DNA from: Eleginops maclovinus
Taxonomy: Eukaryota; Chordata; Actinopteri; Perciformes; Eleginopidae
Length of the DNA stretch: 64,000 nt
Assembly (NCBI RefSeq): GCF_036324505.1
Contig: NC_086350.1
Location: 19,215,032 to 19,279,031 of the forward strand
Direction: 5' to 3'
The notes under the pieces are model-generated. The model did no database searches, was not told the DNA's origin, and saw nothing but the letters and a program-made list of their open reading frames with translations. This document shows positions 27,622 to 41,400 of the stretch, piece after piece; the first letter of the stretch is position 1; each line of letters begins with the position of its first letter. Position numbers and translations under genes: made by a program.

Positions 27622-30600
27622 CAAGAGTTACCGGCTGGCTCTCTGAAGTATGACGTCATATTTGGAGACAGACACTGTATTTGTTTTATCTCCTATCTTC
27701 TCTAAAACCGTTTTTTGGACACTTTTCCCACCCGATGTGTTTCTTTTGAACTTCTTGGCTGCAGTTAGGCTAGGGTTACAATGCACTCTGATTTACACAA
27801 CTTGATATAGCTATTTTATCCTATACCCCCTGCAGGGTGTAGGATGCAGCTGCCTCCAGGAGTCTAAAGCGCACAGCTGTATTTCCACAGTGTCAATACA
27901 GCCAGTTACTGTATATGTAGTGTCTGCAGAGCTAGGCAGTAAATAAGGGATGTGCAGAGAGTTTGTGGAGGCAGCCAAGCAGAGGAGATGTGACCACTCG
28001 TGCCTGCGCTGTACATCAGCAGCTGTCATGTTCCCCCGTGGACACAACAAGAAGAGCTGAAGCATATGGGGGATGGCAGTGAATCACAGCCAGCAGGGTC
28101 GCTGCACATGGCGGCCCAAATATGTTGCCTTCTGATGCACAAACCTTCTACCGAAACTATGTCTTTCAGATTAAGTCATTATCAAAACAATAAAGAAGGA
28201 CCTGTTCAGAAGGACTTCAGGTGATGCGCTTGGGGCATACAGGCTGCTCAACTAGAATAACCGTTGGTTGGTAATGCTGTGTCACCTGTTAGCTCATGTA
28301 GCAGCGATGCATGGTTTCGAGGTTTCGAGGCTTTATCCAAAGCAACAACAGTTACAATTGATACTGCAGTCACATGTGGTCCCAATGATTCCCCTACTCA
28401 ATTTCAAACAGCAGCAAACAAATGATCACTCTTATTTTCGGATATTTCCAGTTTTAACAATTCGGTCTTATTTTTGTAGAACTGCTTGTGTAGAGACCTG
28501 GGAAGTGTGATGGGATAAAAACAAAATAAAACGTAGTCTGGTTCTAGGCCTCTTGAATGGCTGCCAACATCTAAGACTTTACAACATTTTGGGTTGTTTG
28601 TGGAAGAGAGGTCTTCCTGTGCAAGAGCCTAAAAAGGCTGTGTCCGAACAGAACACTCCCTGCTGGATATATTGTGCATATTTTAATAATCAGTATCTGA
28701 TTCCCAGTATGAAATATATGCCCCACAAAGTGCCCTCCAAAATTATTACACTGGGTTTAATCTAATTAGCCAACCCCAACATCTGCTCCCAAAAGTGTTT
28801 ATGAGAATATGACAATGTCACATTAGCTAGACAAGTCACTCTTGAGTGAAGGCAACAAAACACCCCCTCCCATACAGGGAATGTCTAATATGAGTATATC
28901 CTGAACCTCGAGTCGTATCTGGGTCCATAGAGTGTGCGCACTAGCGTTTTTCTTAAGCCCCGCCTCTGATGCGAGCGTAATGGCACAATTTCGGTTTAGT
29001 GAAATGAATGGAGAGAGAAAATAGCTCTGGATTTGGCTTTGAGTGCATTTTACTAATTCAGGTTAATGTAATGAGGGCTGTAAAAGGGTTTACTTATTTT
29101 ATTTTAAATATCCGCTGATTTACAGACATCTCTTTCCCAATGAAAGTCATTTGGAAAATGTATGTTTGGGCCCAATGACCCATGGACAGAAGTTCTAGTA
29201 ACACCGTTTGGCCACAAAAAATATTTGCTTCCCATCCCCAACTCCTAAATTATCCAGATTTATTTTAAACGTAAAAACAAAAGTAAAATGATGACTTGAA
29301 CTGTTGGTTCAACTTGCTGTACAAGGATGTAGTTTAGCGCTCAATTGCTGATTTTTGAATAAATTGGTAGCTAACTAACTAAAATGTTTAAATCCTGACT
29401 GCTTCTTGCCACATTGTTGAAATGGTTTTATAACTGATGGCAACCATTCATAACCAAATGAAGCCTAAAAACCTAAAATGATCCGTTAACAATTAAGTCT
29501 TTAACACCACCGCTTCTCTCATGCTCACAAAATGTTTGACGCCTAAAGCAGATGGAAGGGCCTTTTTTCTAAGTCACCGCAGGAGATCAAATATTTTCAG
29601 TCTTTAAGAAGCCAGCTGATGTTCAGGCCTCCTGCAGCGAATTAGCGGTAAACAGCCACATAGAGCATGTTGCAACACCTATCTTTCTTAGCTTTGATCC
29701 TCCTACACTCCCGCCATCCCCAACAGTGGCTGCAGGAAACAGAAGCTAACGTAAAATCAGGGAGGTTTTGAACCAAAGTATCTGCATGATGAGTTGGAAT
29801 GTCAGCAGAGAAATTGTGTGTGTACGTATGGAGCATAGAGTTCATTGCATGTGGGGAGAAAAATGGAGGCAGTGGGGAATTTGACAGCCAAAGAGAAAGG
29901 GAGAGTGAGGAGGGCAGAGGAAATGGATGAAAACGCAAAAAATATAGAAGAGAAGGTCTCTAGCCGCCTGCTCTAACACAATTGATGGTAGCAGGGAGAC
30001 AACATGTCTGCTCCACTTCTGCCCCTCGTGCCCTTGATTTGCTAGGTGTTTCTATGTGCCATTTTTTTTCTCCTCTGCAGCTTGGACAATGTAATAAAAC
30101 TCATTCCTTGCCTCACACACACACATTTCTATGTGTGTATTCTCCAAGGGGAAACTAAATCACCCAGATCTATACACTTGACAGTCCCGGAGGAGCCCTA
30201 ATAAACAGTCATTTTACACCATTTGTATCGTCTCATAGGAAACGTGAATACTTTCTGTGTGGCAGTGTAAAATGTGTGTGTTCGCAGTAAAATGTGTGCA
30301 TTACAATGTATTATTCAGGGCATACTGTAGAAGTTGGTGCATAAGTAACCCCCTGATGATTTCACACGCTTACACAACTTTCATCAATCAAGCTCCATTT
30401 ACCCAAACTCTCTATAACCGAAGGAAAAAAATATGAATCTTGGGTAACATTAAACATCGTCCACACATGTCTATGCCCCTCCACAGCAGCGTCACGTCAA
30501 ACCAAACCCCACACTCATACATCAGAGAACTCATTGCACTGATCTTTTCCACACTTACATTCCACAGGAGCATCCATGACGTACAACAAAAAAAAAAAGG

Positions 30601-31162
30601 AACGAAAACGGGAGACATTTTGACATTTCGACAACTAAGTTAAATCAGTAAAGTAGAAAACTAGCATGCCATGTTGGAACTTTTTTCTAATTTACAAGTG
30701 AAAACGGGGCTTGACTTTTATCAACATGAGGAAACTCCACAAAGGACGAGGGTATCAACAGTTTCATATGTTGTCTTTGCCACGGAGTGGGGCGTTCGGG
30801 CATTAGTAAAGTCTTCATTGTCTCAAAGTCTGTCCTTCCTTCCAGCAAATTGTTAGTCCAAGCAAAAAAAACAACAACAATAAAATATGAAAAGTACTCA
30901 AGAGGAGTGACAACCAATGGGATTCTCTTCCTTGCCAAACATAGGTGTCCTTTCTCCTCCAGTTGTGTTTCTCTTTGGCAAAATGGATGGTGAGGAGAAC
31001 GGAGAGGGGACACAGCTGGAATCTGTACAGAAGGTCTCGTAAGGAGGGGGGCAAAGAATGCTCTAAAGAGGTTGTAAAGTGAGGGGGGGCAGGGGTGTTT
31101 AATTCAGAGTCTTATCCCATCAGGCAGTGGGGCTCTTCTCCATTGGGTGCCTTCCCCGAAGG

Positions 31163-31234
31163 CTAAGCATCGTACTTCTTCCCTGTTCTGTGGATGTGGT
31201 GGAAGAGCGTCATGGAGAACGCCATGCCCAGGAG
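31163..31234 (-). CDS. tspan9: tspan9 coding exon 7 (stop)
   Basis: Residues 217-239: LLGMAFSMTLFHHIHRTGKK, YDA and TAG (31165-31163). It finishes TM4 and the short tail. Acceptor tccacag. Confidence 0.96.
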   Translation of the reverse strand, partial: LLGMAFSMTLFHHIHRTGKKYDA

Positions 31235-32383
31235 CTGTGGATGAGAGGAGAAGAAGATATTGAATTTGTGTCTGCATGTACATATATGTGTGTGTACGTG
31301 TATATATATGTCTCTGTGTGCTCTTTTTGATGTTGTTGCCTTTGGCCGCATTGAGTTTAGATGCACTATAAATCCTGTGGTGGAGTACAGGCACATGTTT
31401 CGTTCACTCTCTTCTCCCCCCTTCAAACGAGAGCTCTGGAATCTTTGTGATGGAGAAAATGTAAAGCATGCACAAGCATTAAGTCAATGAAGTAAATTGA
31501 GATGCCACTGAATCAAAGTACCCAGCTATCTCTTTGAAGTTTCCATTACCCCTGATACTTCTACATCAAACACAGTCACAAGGCTGATCCCAAAACCATT
31601 ATCTGGCAAAGTTGAGATGGCAGGGAAACGGCAGGAGTACTGTTTGGTGCATAGTCTCTGCTAAAAAGGCAACGTCGACCTTCTGCAAACAGAATCCATT
31701 GGGGATTCCTACGGCATGTGATTAGCTAACGACTAAACTAAAGGAAGAGAATCAGCAGCTTTCCCAGAAAGCTGCTGATTCTCCTCCTTTAGTTTCAGTC
31801 AAAGCCTAAATTGAAGGGCTGCTTCATAGGAAATGCTACCTTAAGCCGCTGCCAATCAAAACCGTATGAAGTAAACATCCAGCTTACAGGGAGTTTGGAC
31901 CAATGGAAAACAAACCCAATTATTTACATGTGGCTCATCTGTGCAGCTCCAACATCCACTGAGGAGTTTTTGCAGTCTGCTTCACTCAGTCTGAGTGAGA
32001 CAGCATGACATTCGCTCCTGCAGGACTCTTCAAAAGCTCCATCACCCGCCCCTGCTAAATATTTAGCTACAGTACGGGGCAGATTTCTAAAACCATTGTG
32101 GATGAAGATATACAGTACATATAGGCTTTTACCAAACTCTGTCATATAGGCTGCTGGGCTTAATCATTCATGAGCCAGGTACCTTGCCTCTGGCTATTAT
32201 GTAACATTGCAGACATGGGCATTAGCTTTTCATGATGTTCATCTCCATGATGTCCTCCAACTTGTGTTCGGGGCTGCAAATCTGACAGCTAAAGGTTTGC
32301 TCTTGAGCTCTCCCACGTCTCACCGGTCTCAGTATGAGGAGAGTGAGAGAGTGTGTGTGTGTGTATGTGTGTGTGTGTGTGTA

Positions 32384-32415
<32 letters not shown>

Positions 32416-35400
32416 TGTTCGTACAGAGAGGATGAGGCATCATTCAAATGAGTGTTAACCTAATCGTAGTTGTGGGATTAAATTCTGTGTGAAGACCAGA
32501 GCCAATATTTGTCTGCATGTGCTTAATGTATGTGCAAATTGGTGTGTGTGTCTGCTGGAGAATTAATAGACATAGAAGAGAAAGTGTCAGAAAGAAAGAA
32601 GAAAGTCTGTGAGTGTGTGAGCAGGAAAAAGGAGTGTGAACTTCCCATGAAGGCAGAGAGGTCTGAAGTTTGCTGATAGACTGTGTATAATGTTACATTT
32701 TGTGGGTATGTTCTTAAACAGAAGCTCAAGAACGTAATTAAGGAATAATTGTGAAGATTTTCACAAAACAGAACACAGATTTTACATCGAAGACGCCTTG
32801 CTCTGAATGAATGATCCATTCAAAGATTAGACAACTCAAGTGTCAGGGCAGGGAAAATAAACAGGAGGACATCTTGAAAGCATGACAATGAAAAAGGAAA
32901 GGCAAAGTGCAGGGGATGATGCATTGCAAAAGCATGAATTTAAAGTTCAGTCCACAATTTTCAGTCTGTGCACACACTTTAAAATATTCAACCCTACTTT
33001 TTGGAGAAAGATTTATGAAGTTGGCTGAAACGGTAATTCTGAAATGCTGCAAGGACAAATGGAAGCAGACTTCACAAATAAATCATGTGTACACAAAGCA
33101 TGAGACTTAAGCGTCACTCAAGCAGACAAAAACATGTGTGCATAAAACTACTTAGATTACAGTTGCCTTTCAAAATTGATCTAAGGACGCCTTGGAGATC
33201 AACTCCTTATGGTGACATTACTAAACTTTTCCGACGTTTTTGCCTATTGCTCCACATTTCATTTTCATTTTCTATCCAATTTTGTTTTGTTTTGTTTCTG
33301 CTGTCATATTGTTTAAGCTAGCACCAGTGACATAATGCTGTCAAGTTAGAATAAAGGATGAACTGTAGTGAGTGAATTTGAGCCATGGTAAGAGAAGTGC
33401 ACATGTGCTGTATAATGACAATAACTACAGTGAAAGCCTGAGGCTACACACTTAGGCAAGGACACAACATGAGAGGCAACCCCTGAGCTAAGGGGAATAT
33501 TAACTTACTTGATTGTTATCACGTTGTGCATTCATCTTTTGCAATAGTTAAAAGGCAGTGCAGATTTTCTGGAAATTTGGTAAAAGCTTTGAATGAACGT
33601 TTGAGAATTGAGCATTAAATTACATTTGGGAATATTGCTTTAAATGTTACAAGGACAACAGGTAAAAGTCCAACAAACAAGAGAGAGTTTGTATTTCTAT
33701 TTGTATGATATAGAGATAGAACTGAATGTGTGAAATATAAAAATTGCAAGGCAAAATATAGCCAATAATGTAATGTAGATGGGAGAAAAGTTTACATGCA
33801 CCTGGGGAATAAATGTAGAACCGATTACTTCTGTTAAAAAGGATGTATAAAGTGTGAAATCATTGACTTAAGGCAGCGCAAACTGAAGAAAAGACCTGTA
33901 CGCCATCAATGCATCTATCCATCTTTGGGTTAGAGGCCATCCCAGTTTACATTACCCTGCTAGTCATATAGACGGACAGCTTCCAGGTGGCTGTTTGTGG
34001 ATCCGAACCCAAGACAAGATGTTTCAACTACAACTCAAACTTCACACTTCTCCCACAGCTTTATTTCTCCATTTCATAAAATAGCAGTGACTAAAGAAAA
34101 GAAGGTGACAGACTGGAGGAAGATTACAGAAACTAGAGTTCCTTATGTTTTCTGAAATCAGTCAGAGTCTAAGTTGTCACACAAACTGTCGCACAGACAC
34201 TTTCTTTACACACAGTGTTGTCGCATTTGATAGCGAGCTAATGTCTGTACAGTTACTTTTGCAGTCTGAACCAAATAAGCACAAAATATACAACATTCCA
34301 GGAGTCACATTTTTTGCATACACAGGGGGAAAGTAAACTTTGCTTTGTTCACTTAGCAGACACTTTTAGGACAAAACCTCTAAGTAAGTGGAGAATGTGC
34401 TGCAAAGGCAGTGAAAAGCTCACCCTACAAGTAGAGATGTATACTGGATAAAACAGATTTTAGGACAATAAAAGAAATGATATCTTAGAAGGAATATTTA
34501 TCACTCTTCCCTACTATACCTTTAATCTGTGACTCTATACCTGCTCCTCCATATTCAGTATCTATGTCCTATCCTCTAATGGCTCCTCATACCAGTCTCC
34601 AGCCGGGCATGGCACAAAGCCAGGTAGCTTTGATTCTCTCAGACAAGACCAGAATGCAGAAGACAGGGACTTAAATAGTTCAAGATGTATGGGTGCATAG
34701 AATTCCCCCTGAGCAAAGACCTCATAACTCTCAGTAGAAGATGGTGGCACAAAGGCCACTGGATGAACAATTTTCTCTTTTTTTTTTCAAACATGAGGTT
34801 ACCATACAGACAGAGACAAACAAATGCAACCAGATGCAAAGAAGAAAATAGGGAGAGAATAAATGGAAGTGAAGCTAAACCAAACAGAAGAGAAAATAAC
34901 TACCTGCACGACCAAGATGACCATGCCTATGGTTCCCAGCAGGTGCTTGTTATCATCCAGCCATTCTTCCACTTTCTCGAAACAGCCCTGAAATGGAATA
35001 AAGCTTGTTAAAAATACCACTCAAGAAATATGCATTTCCAGCGTGGCAGAGGAATCATGTCACCTCAATTTCCCTCGGGATAAATAAAGCTTCTTGAATC
35101 TTGAATCTTGAATGCAGCCTGTTGGGTAACCTAGAAAAACCCGACCACCCAAATACATTTCTGTCACATAAAATGTATCTCTTACATATGAGATACACCC
35201 TCGGATGAATGAACTACCAGGTGAGGTGTTAAAACTGGTGAATTACCCATGAGGGATGACTTTTATATGCAGACTTATTACTACTTAAAAATACACCAAC
35301 CCGGGTTCATTCGCAGTTCACTATAACAAGGAGGTGGGGTGAAGGACTTAATGTTAGGTTCAGCTGCAAAGTGGTGCCCTTTCTCGAGTGTGGGTGCTGA

Positions 35401-38400
35401 GGCAGCATGTACGTCTTAACTGTATAGTGTGTGGCCATCTCCTCTGGGCAGGATTACACACAAGCTCTTAGTTCTGTGCTTTCCGAATGGGGCAGCTCAA
35501 TGTCTGCCTGCTCTCACTTTGGCAATTATATTACACTTTTTAATCCCCTAATTTGGACCTGCTAACAAACCAAATGCCAAACCAATGGGAGATTAGACTT
35601 GTAATGGGGGGAGATTGGTGAACAATGTGCAAGAAGCTGTTTAGAAGAAAAAAAAGGGCCTGTTCTCTCATGCATAATGGAAACAAATCCAATGAGAGAA
35701 GAATAAAGCAGAAAGACAAGAAGTATTCTACTTTAGATACACAGAGGGTTGTAAAAAGATTTATGAGTTTCATGTTCTCTGTCAAATGGATGCGGCTGAT
35801 GATTCCCGGTTGTGACATTAATGGACAGATTATGACTCAATGGGCCCCCGGACGCAAACATGTACAAGGTTTCCAGACCAATTGGGCACAAAACCACTAT
35901 TAATATTAGGTTGGTTTATTTCTCTTTGTGGATCATTTGTGTGTCCTTATGGTTTTTTCAAATCCCTTTGTGGTTGTTTCAAGGGTCTTTGATGTTGCTT
36001 TGTGTCTTTGAGTAGTCATGAAGCATCACGTTGTAGTCATTTTGTTTCTCTTTGTAGTCCTTTTAAATCTTTTTGCAGTTAGTGTGAGTCTCTGTGTAGT
36101 TGTTTAATTGACTTTACGACAAGAAATGTTTACAGTCATATCAAACAGAAGCTCTGCCTCAGGGGCCCCAAAACCAGTTGGGCCCATCTGCCCAAGAAGG
36201 CCAGTTCACCAATAGTACCATAGTTTTATCCAGAGAATTAATCTGTGGATTTTTCAAACATTATACAGAGTAGGTACTTCAGCAGAATCTCTTAATTGTT
36301 AGAGGTGAATTCTGTATGTTCAGTATCATGCGGTATAGATATCACAAAAAAACCTTTAGGCAATATTGTAAATCAGAGCATATGGTAACTCACCCTGTTC
36401 CAGAACATGTTTGTGGAGTTTTGCCCACAGTTCTGGTAATGCTCCTGGCAGCAGCGGTCAGGAACCACCTTCTCCTTCAGGGCCTCGTGCCAGTCGCTGT
36501 ATGCTATCACACCGCAGCACTTCCACTGTGAACGCCACACACGAAAATGAGTTAATGCTGCCAGACCGTGGGGACCTCAAACTAACTTTAATGCCAAACA
36601 TTTTGTAATTATTCGCTCTGCTTAAGAGGACTGCAATAATAGAGCAAAGCATACTTCAACAGCTAGTTTAGTCTTTTAGTGCTGCATTAAAACCAAAACC
36701 AAGCCAGGAAATACATTAGCTTGAATATTTGCATTTAGGTATTACCCTTAGTGTTACGACTGAACCTTCATGCTAATGTTTCTAATATGTAATGCACGGT
36801 AATGTGAGGTCTGCTTACCTCTGCCTGGATGATGTTCCAGGCATTTCGCAGGCCTATGTTGTTCTCTGAGTTGTAGAGAGCCAGACCATCCTTCAGATCT
36901 TGCTTTGCGTTCTCACTCACCTGGGGAAGAAAAACAGCAAAACCTCAGTTAGAGACCTTGGTTTGAAAGGTTTGTTTGAAGAAGTGTTAAACAAACTATG
37001 GCATTTATTATAGAATTGGATGAAGCAGCTAGCGTGTTTGTTTTTGGGGGCCTTCGTGTTAAATGTCTTTCTCACAGATGTATACAATAGTGATGGCAGC
37101 AAAGTGCTTCTAAGTGTTTTTCAAGTCATTATGGTGGATTCGTTCTTCATGAACACAATGACAAAAGTACAAAAGCAGGGTTTGACAGTTTCTAGAATGT
37201 GAAGAAAGAAAATAGCAGTGGATACCAACAAACCATTGGAAAACGACAGCAGCTCTGTGACAGGTAACCTTTTTCTTGCATCTAAAAATAACCCTGCTAG
37301 TGGGACTCGGACTTGTACTCGAGGACTTCCAGCTGAAACGTCATGTGTTGCTTCGCTAAACATACTTTGTTTCAACATGCCCTTCAGCAGCAAATCATTT
37401 TCCTCTTGACTGAACAGCAACAATATGCTAAGGGTTGTGTCATGTCTGATGGAGATTAATATCTCATTGGAAGTGTTAATGAGATACAAAATCAGAGCTT
37501 TAGTTCCCCTGCAGTTCGCTTTGCCTGTGGGGATTTGCTAACTGCCAGGACAGATTGAGAGGCTCTTCAGATACTTGGTAAATAGTACCGGAAAAATGAC
37601 ATGCATTGCCAAAACCTTTCTGTACATCTTCAGAAGTTATATTGCAATAACAAAAACTAATTTTGCTTTAATAGTTAAACCTTGAGGCCTCAGACTGGTT
37701 AAAAATCTGGTATAATAAGAGAAGCTGCATCACGGCTGTCACCGCCTGACACAACAAGCTGCTTTTAGCTTTTCTTTCATTTTCTTTACTCAGAGAGGGA
37801 GGACTGGTGTTCAGCTAGACATTGCTTAGATGCTGCTCAGTATATCCTGTGATTTAAGATAATCACAGAAGCAGCCTGGTATATGTCAGCCTATGTTTGA
37901 CAACATATAAATGTTCTACAGCTATAATGTCACTTGACTAATTACCTGTTTATTTCTGCACTCTGTACACTAGACTGTAAATGAGAGACTTCCCAAACCT
38001 TTTGATCCAACAGGAAAATGATTAAGCTTCAAGTTAAGTGATTCAGCAACTTAAATGCTGGAAGATAAAAACCCTCAAACCCCTGTTTTCTCAGCTGAAA
38101 GGCACAAGAAAAGTAATTCTGAATTAAACATAAAACTCAAACAGATTTTAGATGAGTAATTAAAGTTTCCCTGGCATTAAAATGCTTAAGTAATCATCGA
38201 TCATGCAAACCCATTTCAAATGTCTAAAAACTTTAAAATAAGATAAGTATCATTTAAAATCACATTCTTCTTTCTCGCTCGGTAACTTGTTGATGAAGAG
38301 GAGCATGATCTGCGTATTTCACCTCAGGCTGAAGGCCCTTCCACATCTGTTCTAGAGGAGGAAAATGAGATGAAGAGCAGCATCATAAATCTCTGCCTCA

Positions 38401-41400
38401 TACTGTGTTTCTATTCTCTATTTTCTCCTCTCCACCCAAGCTATATGTGTTGCTCGCTCATTACTGGATCCTCACACTAACACAGTCACTAGAGAGCAAA
38501 GGAGGGCCCCCTCTACAATAAAAATCATCTTCCTAGTCGCCAATAAATCTTTGAATATCTTCTTTTTCATGTGTGGAAGTCTTTGTTACATTCTGAAATG
38601 AAACTTAATGATCTAGATTTACCGCTAACGAGAGGCAGACAAATGACTGCAGAGCAAAGAGGGATTTGATCATGCAACACTCTGACCCATTTTCTCCTTG
38701 CAAAAGGAACACATACAAACACACACATTCTTTGTTGTATTAGCCTATTTTCTCTGATGAGGAAAACTAACTTCTTGACTTAAGCTTAGGTTGCTGCTAC
38801 TGGAAATACTTCACAAATAACCGTCTAACATCTAACTCCTGATAACTTTTCTATGAAAGTGGCCGCGGGGCATGAGTTCAATTCCTTTCAGTATGGCATA
38901 TTGACCAAAACTTGAGACATGGCTCCTATTTCTCATTACATAGATAAGCTTGTGCGTTCCTCTGGGCAAACCAAGTTCCCGCTCAGCAATACAGGGCAGC
39001 ACATTCATCACATACAGCTTAAGTGTTCAGCTCAGGAAGCCCGGTGAACGCAGAAAAGTCAAAAAAGGCAGAAAAACAGCCCACATGTACAGGTTGACAG
39101 GGCGGAGGATTGAATGGGCCTTCTATCCAAATTGGTCTTTTTTTCCTGTAATTTTGCACAAAAGCTGAGAACAGAGAGTGGGTGGTGGATTGTCTGATAA
39201 ACACCTGCCTGCCTGTCACTTAGGACTCGTTAATCATTCAAAACCGCTAGCCAGAAATTACCAAATGGCAAGGTATTAAAGCTGTTCTTCATCTCAGTTT
39301 CTTTTTTCTTTTATAATTTAAGCAATACAATGATTTTAATTTTACCAACATCTCAAATGCATATTTTTGGGTTTTATCTCAGAGGCACAGACACATTAAT
39401 AAATCCAGTGCAAAGACTCCCTGCTGTCACATTCGGGCCCAGATCCAGTGACATGTGAACACTCCAGGGAGCAGGTACACTGGGACTTGTCAGTGTGCAG
39501 ACATGGATACTCCTTACACATTACTGGAGTGCACAGCCATTACTGGGCTGAATGCTTCCATTTAAAAAAAATGAAGGATCTGATGTTTTTGTTGGTGTTT
39601 AAATGTTGAATTTACACCTTCTATCCAATTTTCCTGTTGGTTTTTCTGTCAGTAAAGGTCACGTCTGTGTAGGTGACTAATTCTGCCATGGAGTTACAAG
39701 TGAAGAGGCATGTTATTCTATCCTGGAGTTTATTCTTTTGTATTTCTTTCTCATTAGTTTTGCCTCCAAGGATGACTTGCTAACAACTGGTGTCTCAGAA
39801 GGCAGTTTGAATTTCTCACAAAACACCAGGAAGCAATGCTTGTTTGCAGTAGGTGTTGTAATGTGTGTATGGAAGAGCAATTAGAGCATCATGAGAGTTT
39901 TATTCACTTTTACCCAACTGCTATTCATCACTTTGAGCAATTACAATCTGCAAATAATTTAACAGTGTTTAATTCAAAATGGAGCAAAGTCTCTGCAATA
40001 CAATTTCACAAAATAAAAATAATACCAAAAGACTATCCAGGAGGTGTAGTAAACATATTACCACTCAGAGTAAAGAAGACTTAATGAAACTTGTGTGAAA
40101 TGAGACAAATGGTACGTTTAGTATAACAAAAATGTAGCGAGATTCGTTTTAGTAGTCTGCCACTATTTTGCACGCTGAATGGAGCCAGCCATACAAAACT
40201 GAGGGAGAACCAAGGCATACTGTATATAGAAAATCATGACTAATAATACAAATAACACTGAAAAATGTCGTAATATTTAATCCTACAGTATCAGTTTGTT
40301 TGTTGGGGTCATTAGAGACACAGCAGACATTGCTGAAGTAATAGTAACAAAGGTTTTTAGATTTTTTACAAATCCAGCAGATACAAAAGAGTTGTATGAT
40401 TTATTTTCTGTCGTGTGGCCGGCTATTTGGTGCATAAGTTTAGGATTAACCCTCCTGTGAGCTCTATATTATCCACTGTGTTCACCGGCTAGTTGCTTAC
40501 TTATTTCAGGATGTAGTTTAGCTTAAAAATGTGCATTTCCATAAAAGCAACTAAGCTTTACAATCATGCCAATGGTACAGCTAGAAATAGGCATCAATCT
40601 TGTGAGTAAAGTTAAACAGAGAATTCCAGTCATTCAAATCTCCACTTTGCAAGACTACTCTTTTGCCGATTTTTATTCCCTATTTTTCTCACCTTTTCTC
40701 CTTGCTTTAATCTCACATTCAGTCTTTGAACATGAATCACTTTATGAAGTTGTGAAACGCTACATGTTTCGAAAAAAATTGTCACTTGTCACAATTCTGA
40801 GACCAGAGGGACTCTGTTTTGCTTATTTTCAGTGAGCTAAACAACAGTATTAAAAAAGTGTTACACTCCTAACCACATACTGAACTTCTAGTCCCAACCT
40901 TTGTTACATTCTTATCTTTTGAAGGATAAGCTTGTGTGAAACCACACCAACCTTCTTTTTTACACCAAATGTGTTACATTGAATTTAACGGTTCCTCTTT
41001 CCAAGATGTTCATTGCAATTAAACTCTATTTCGCAATAACTTTTGGGTTACATGTATATTGTCGGGACAAACTGGCTCTAATGATCACATCCTTCGACTC
41101 TCGAGGACCCTGAGATCAGAATCTAACAATATTTTACTTGCTCTCATTGCTCAACTGGACAAGTGCGTTAGCTAACTGCCCGGAAAGTGTAATAAATGAT
41201 GTGGAGAGAAACAGCATAACAGCCAGAGGTCCCCAACACCACATCATTAAAAAGGATACTTAATTCCCTCAGTTGCTCTGCAAGCCTGTGCTGGGGAGCC
41301 TGAGGCCAGGGCACTCGACATAGCGAGGGGAAGACCTCACTGCTTCACTGTAATTGGTCTGGAAATAAATAAAGCTGGGCTAGGGAGTGAACACAATTTG

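Larger units (their letters stand above)
22871..31162 (-). other. Intergenic interval and tspan9 3' UTR
   Basis: 8.3 kb between the tspan33 start and the tspan9 stop. No conserved coding exon was found. The right part should contain the tspan9 3' UTR; minus-strand AATAAA candidates (TTTATT) occur near 29100, 29262, 26198 and 25580, so its length is undetermined. Repeats inside are listed separately. The 24574-24771 reading frame is unrecognised. Confidence 0.6.
31235..34903 (-). other. tspan9: tspan9 intron 6
   Basis: 3.7-kb intron containing a long hairpin (31731-31800) and an interrupted GT array (32351-32419). The remainder is unique and A/T-rich. Confidence 0.8.

Noticed and set aside
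31731..31800. microRNA gene
   Set aside because: The stem is good but the loop is only three bases and no known mature microRNA was recognised. Kept as a hairpin only.
33900..34030. tRNA-derived SINE on the minus strand
   Set aside because: A B-box-like GGTTCGGATCC is visible in reverse complement, but no A-box or tail was found, so evidence is too thin.
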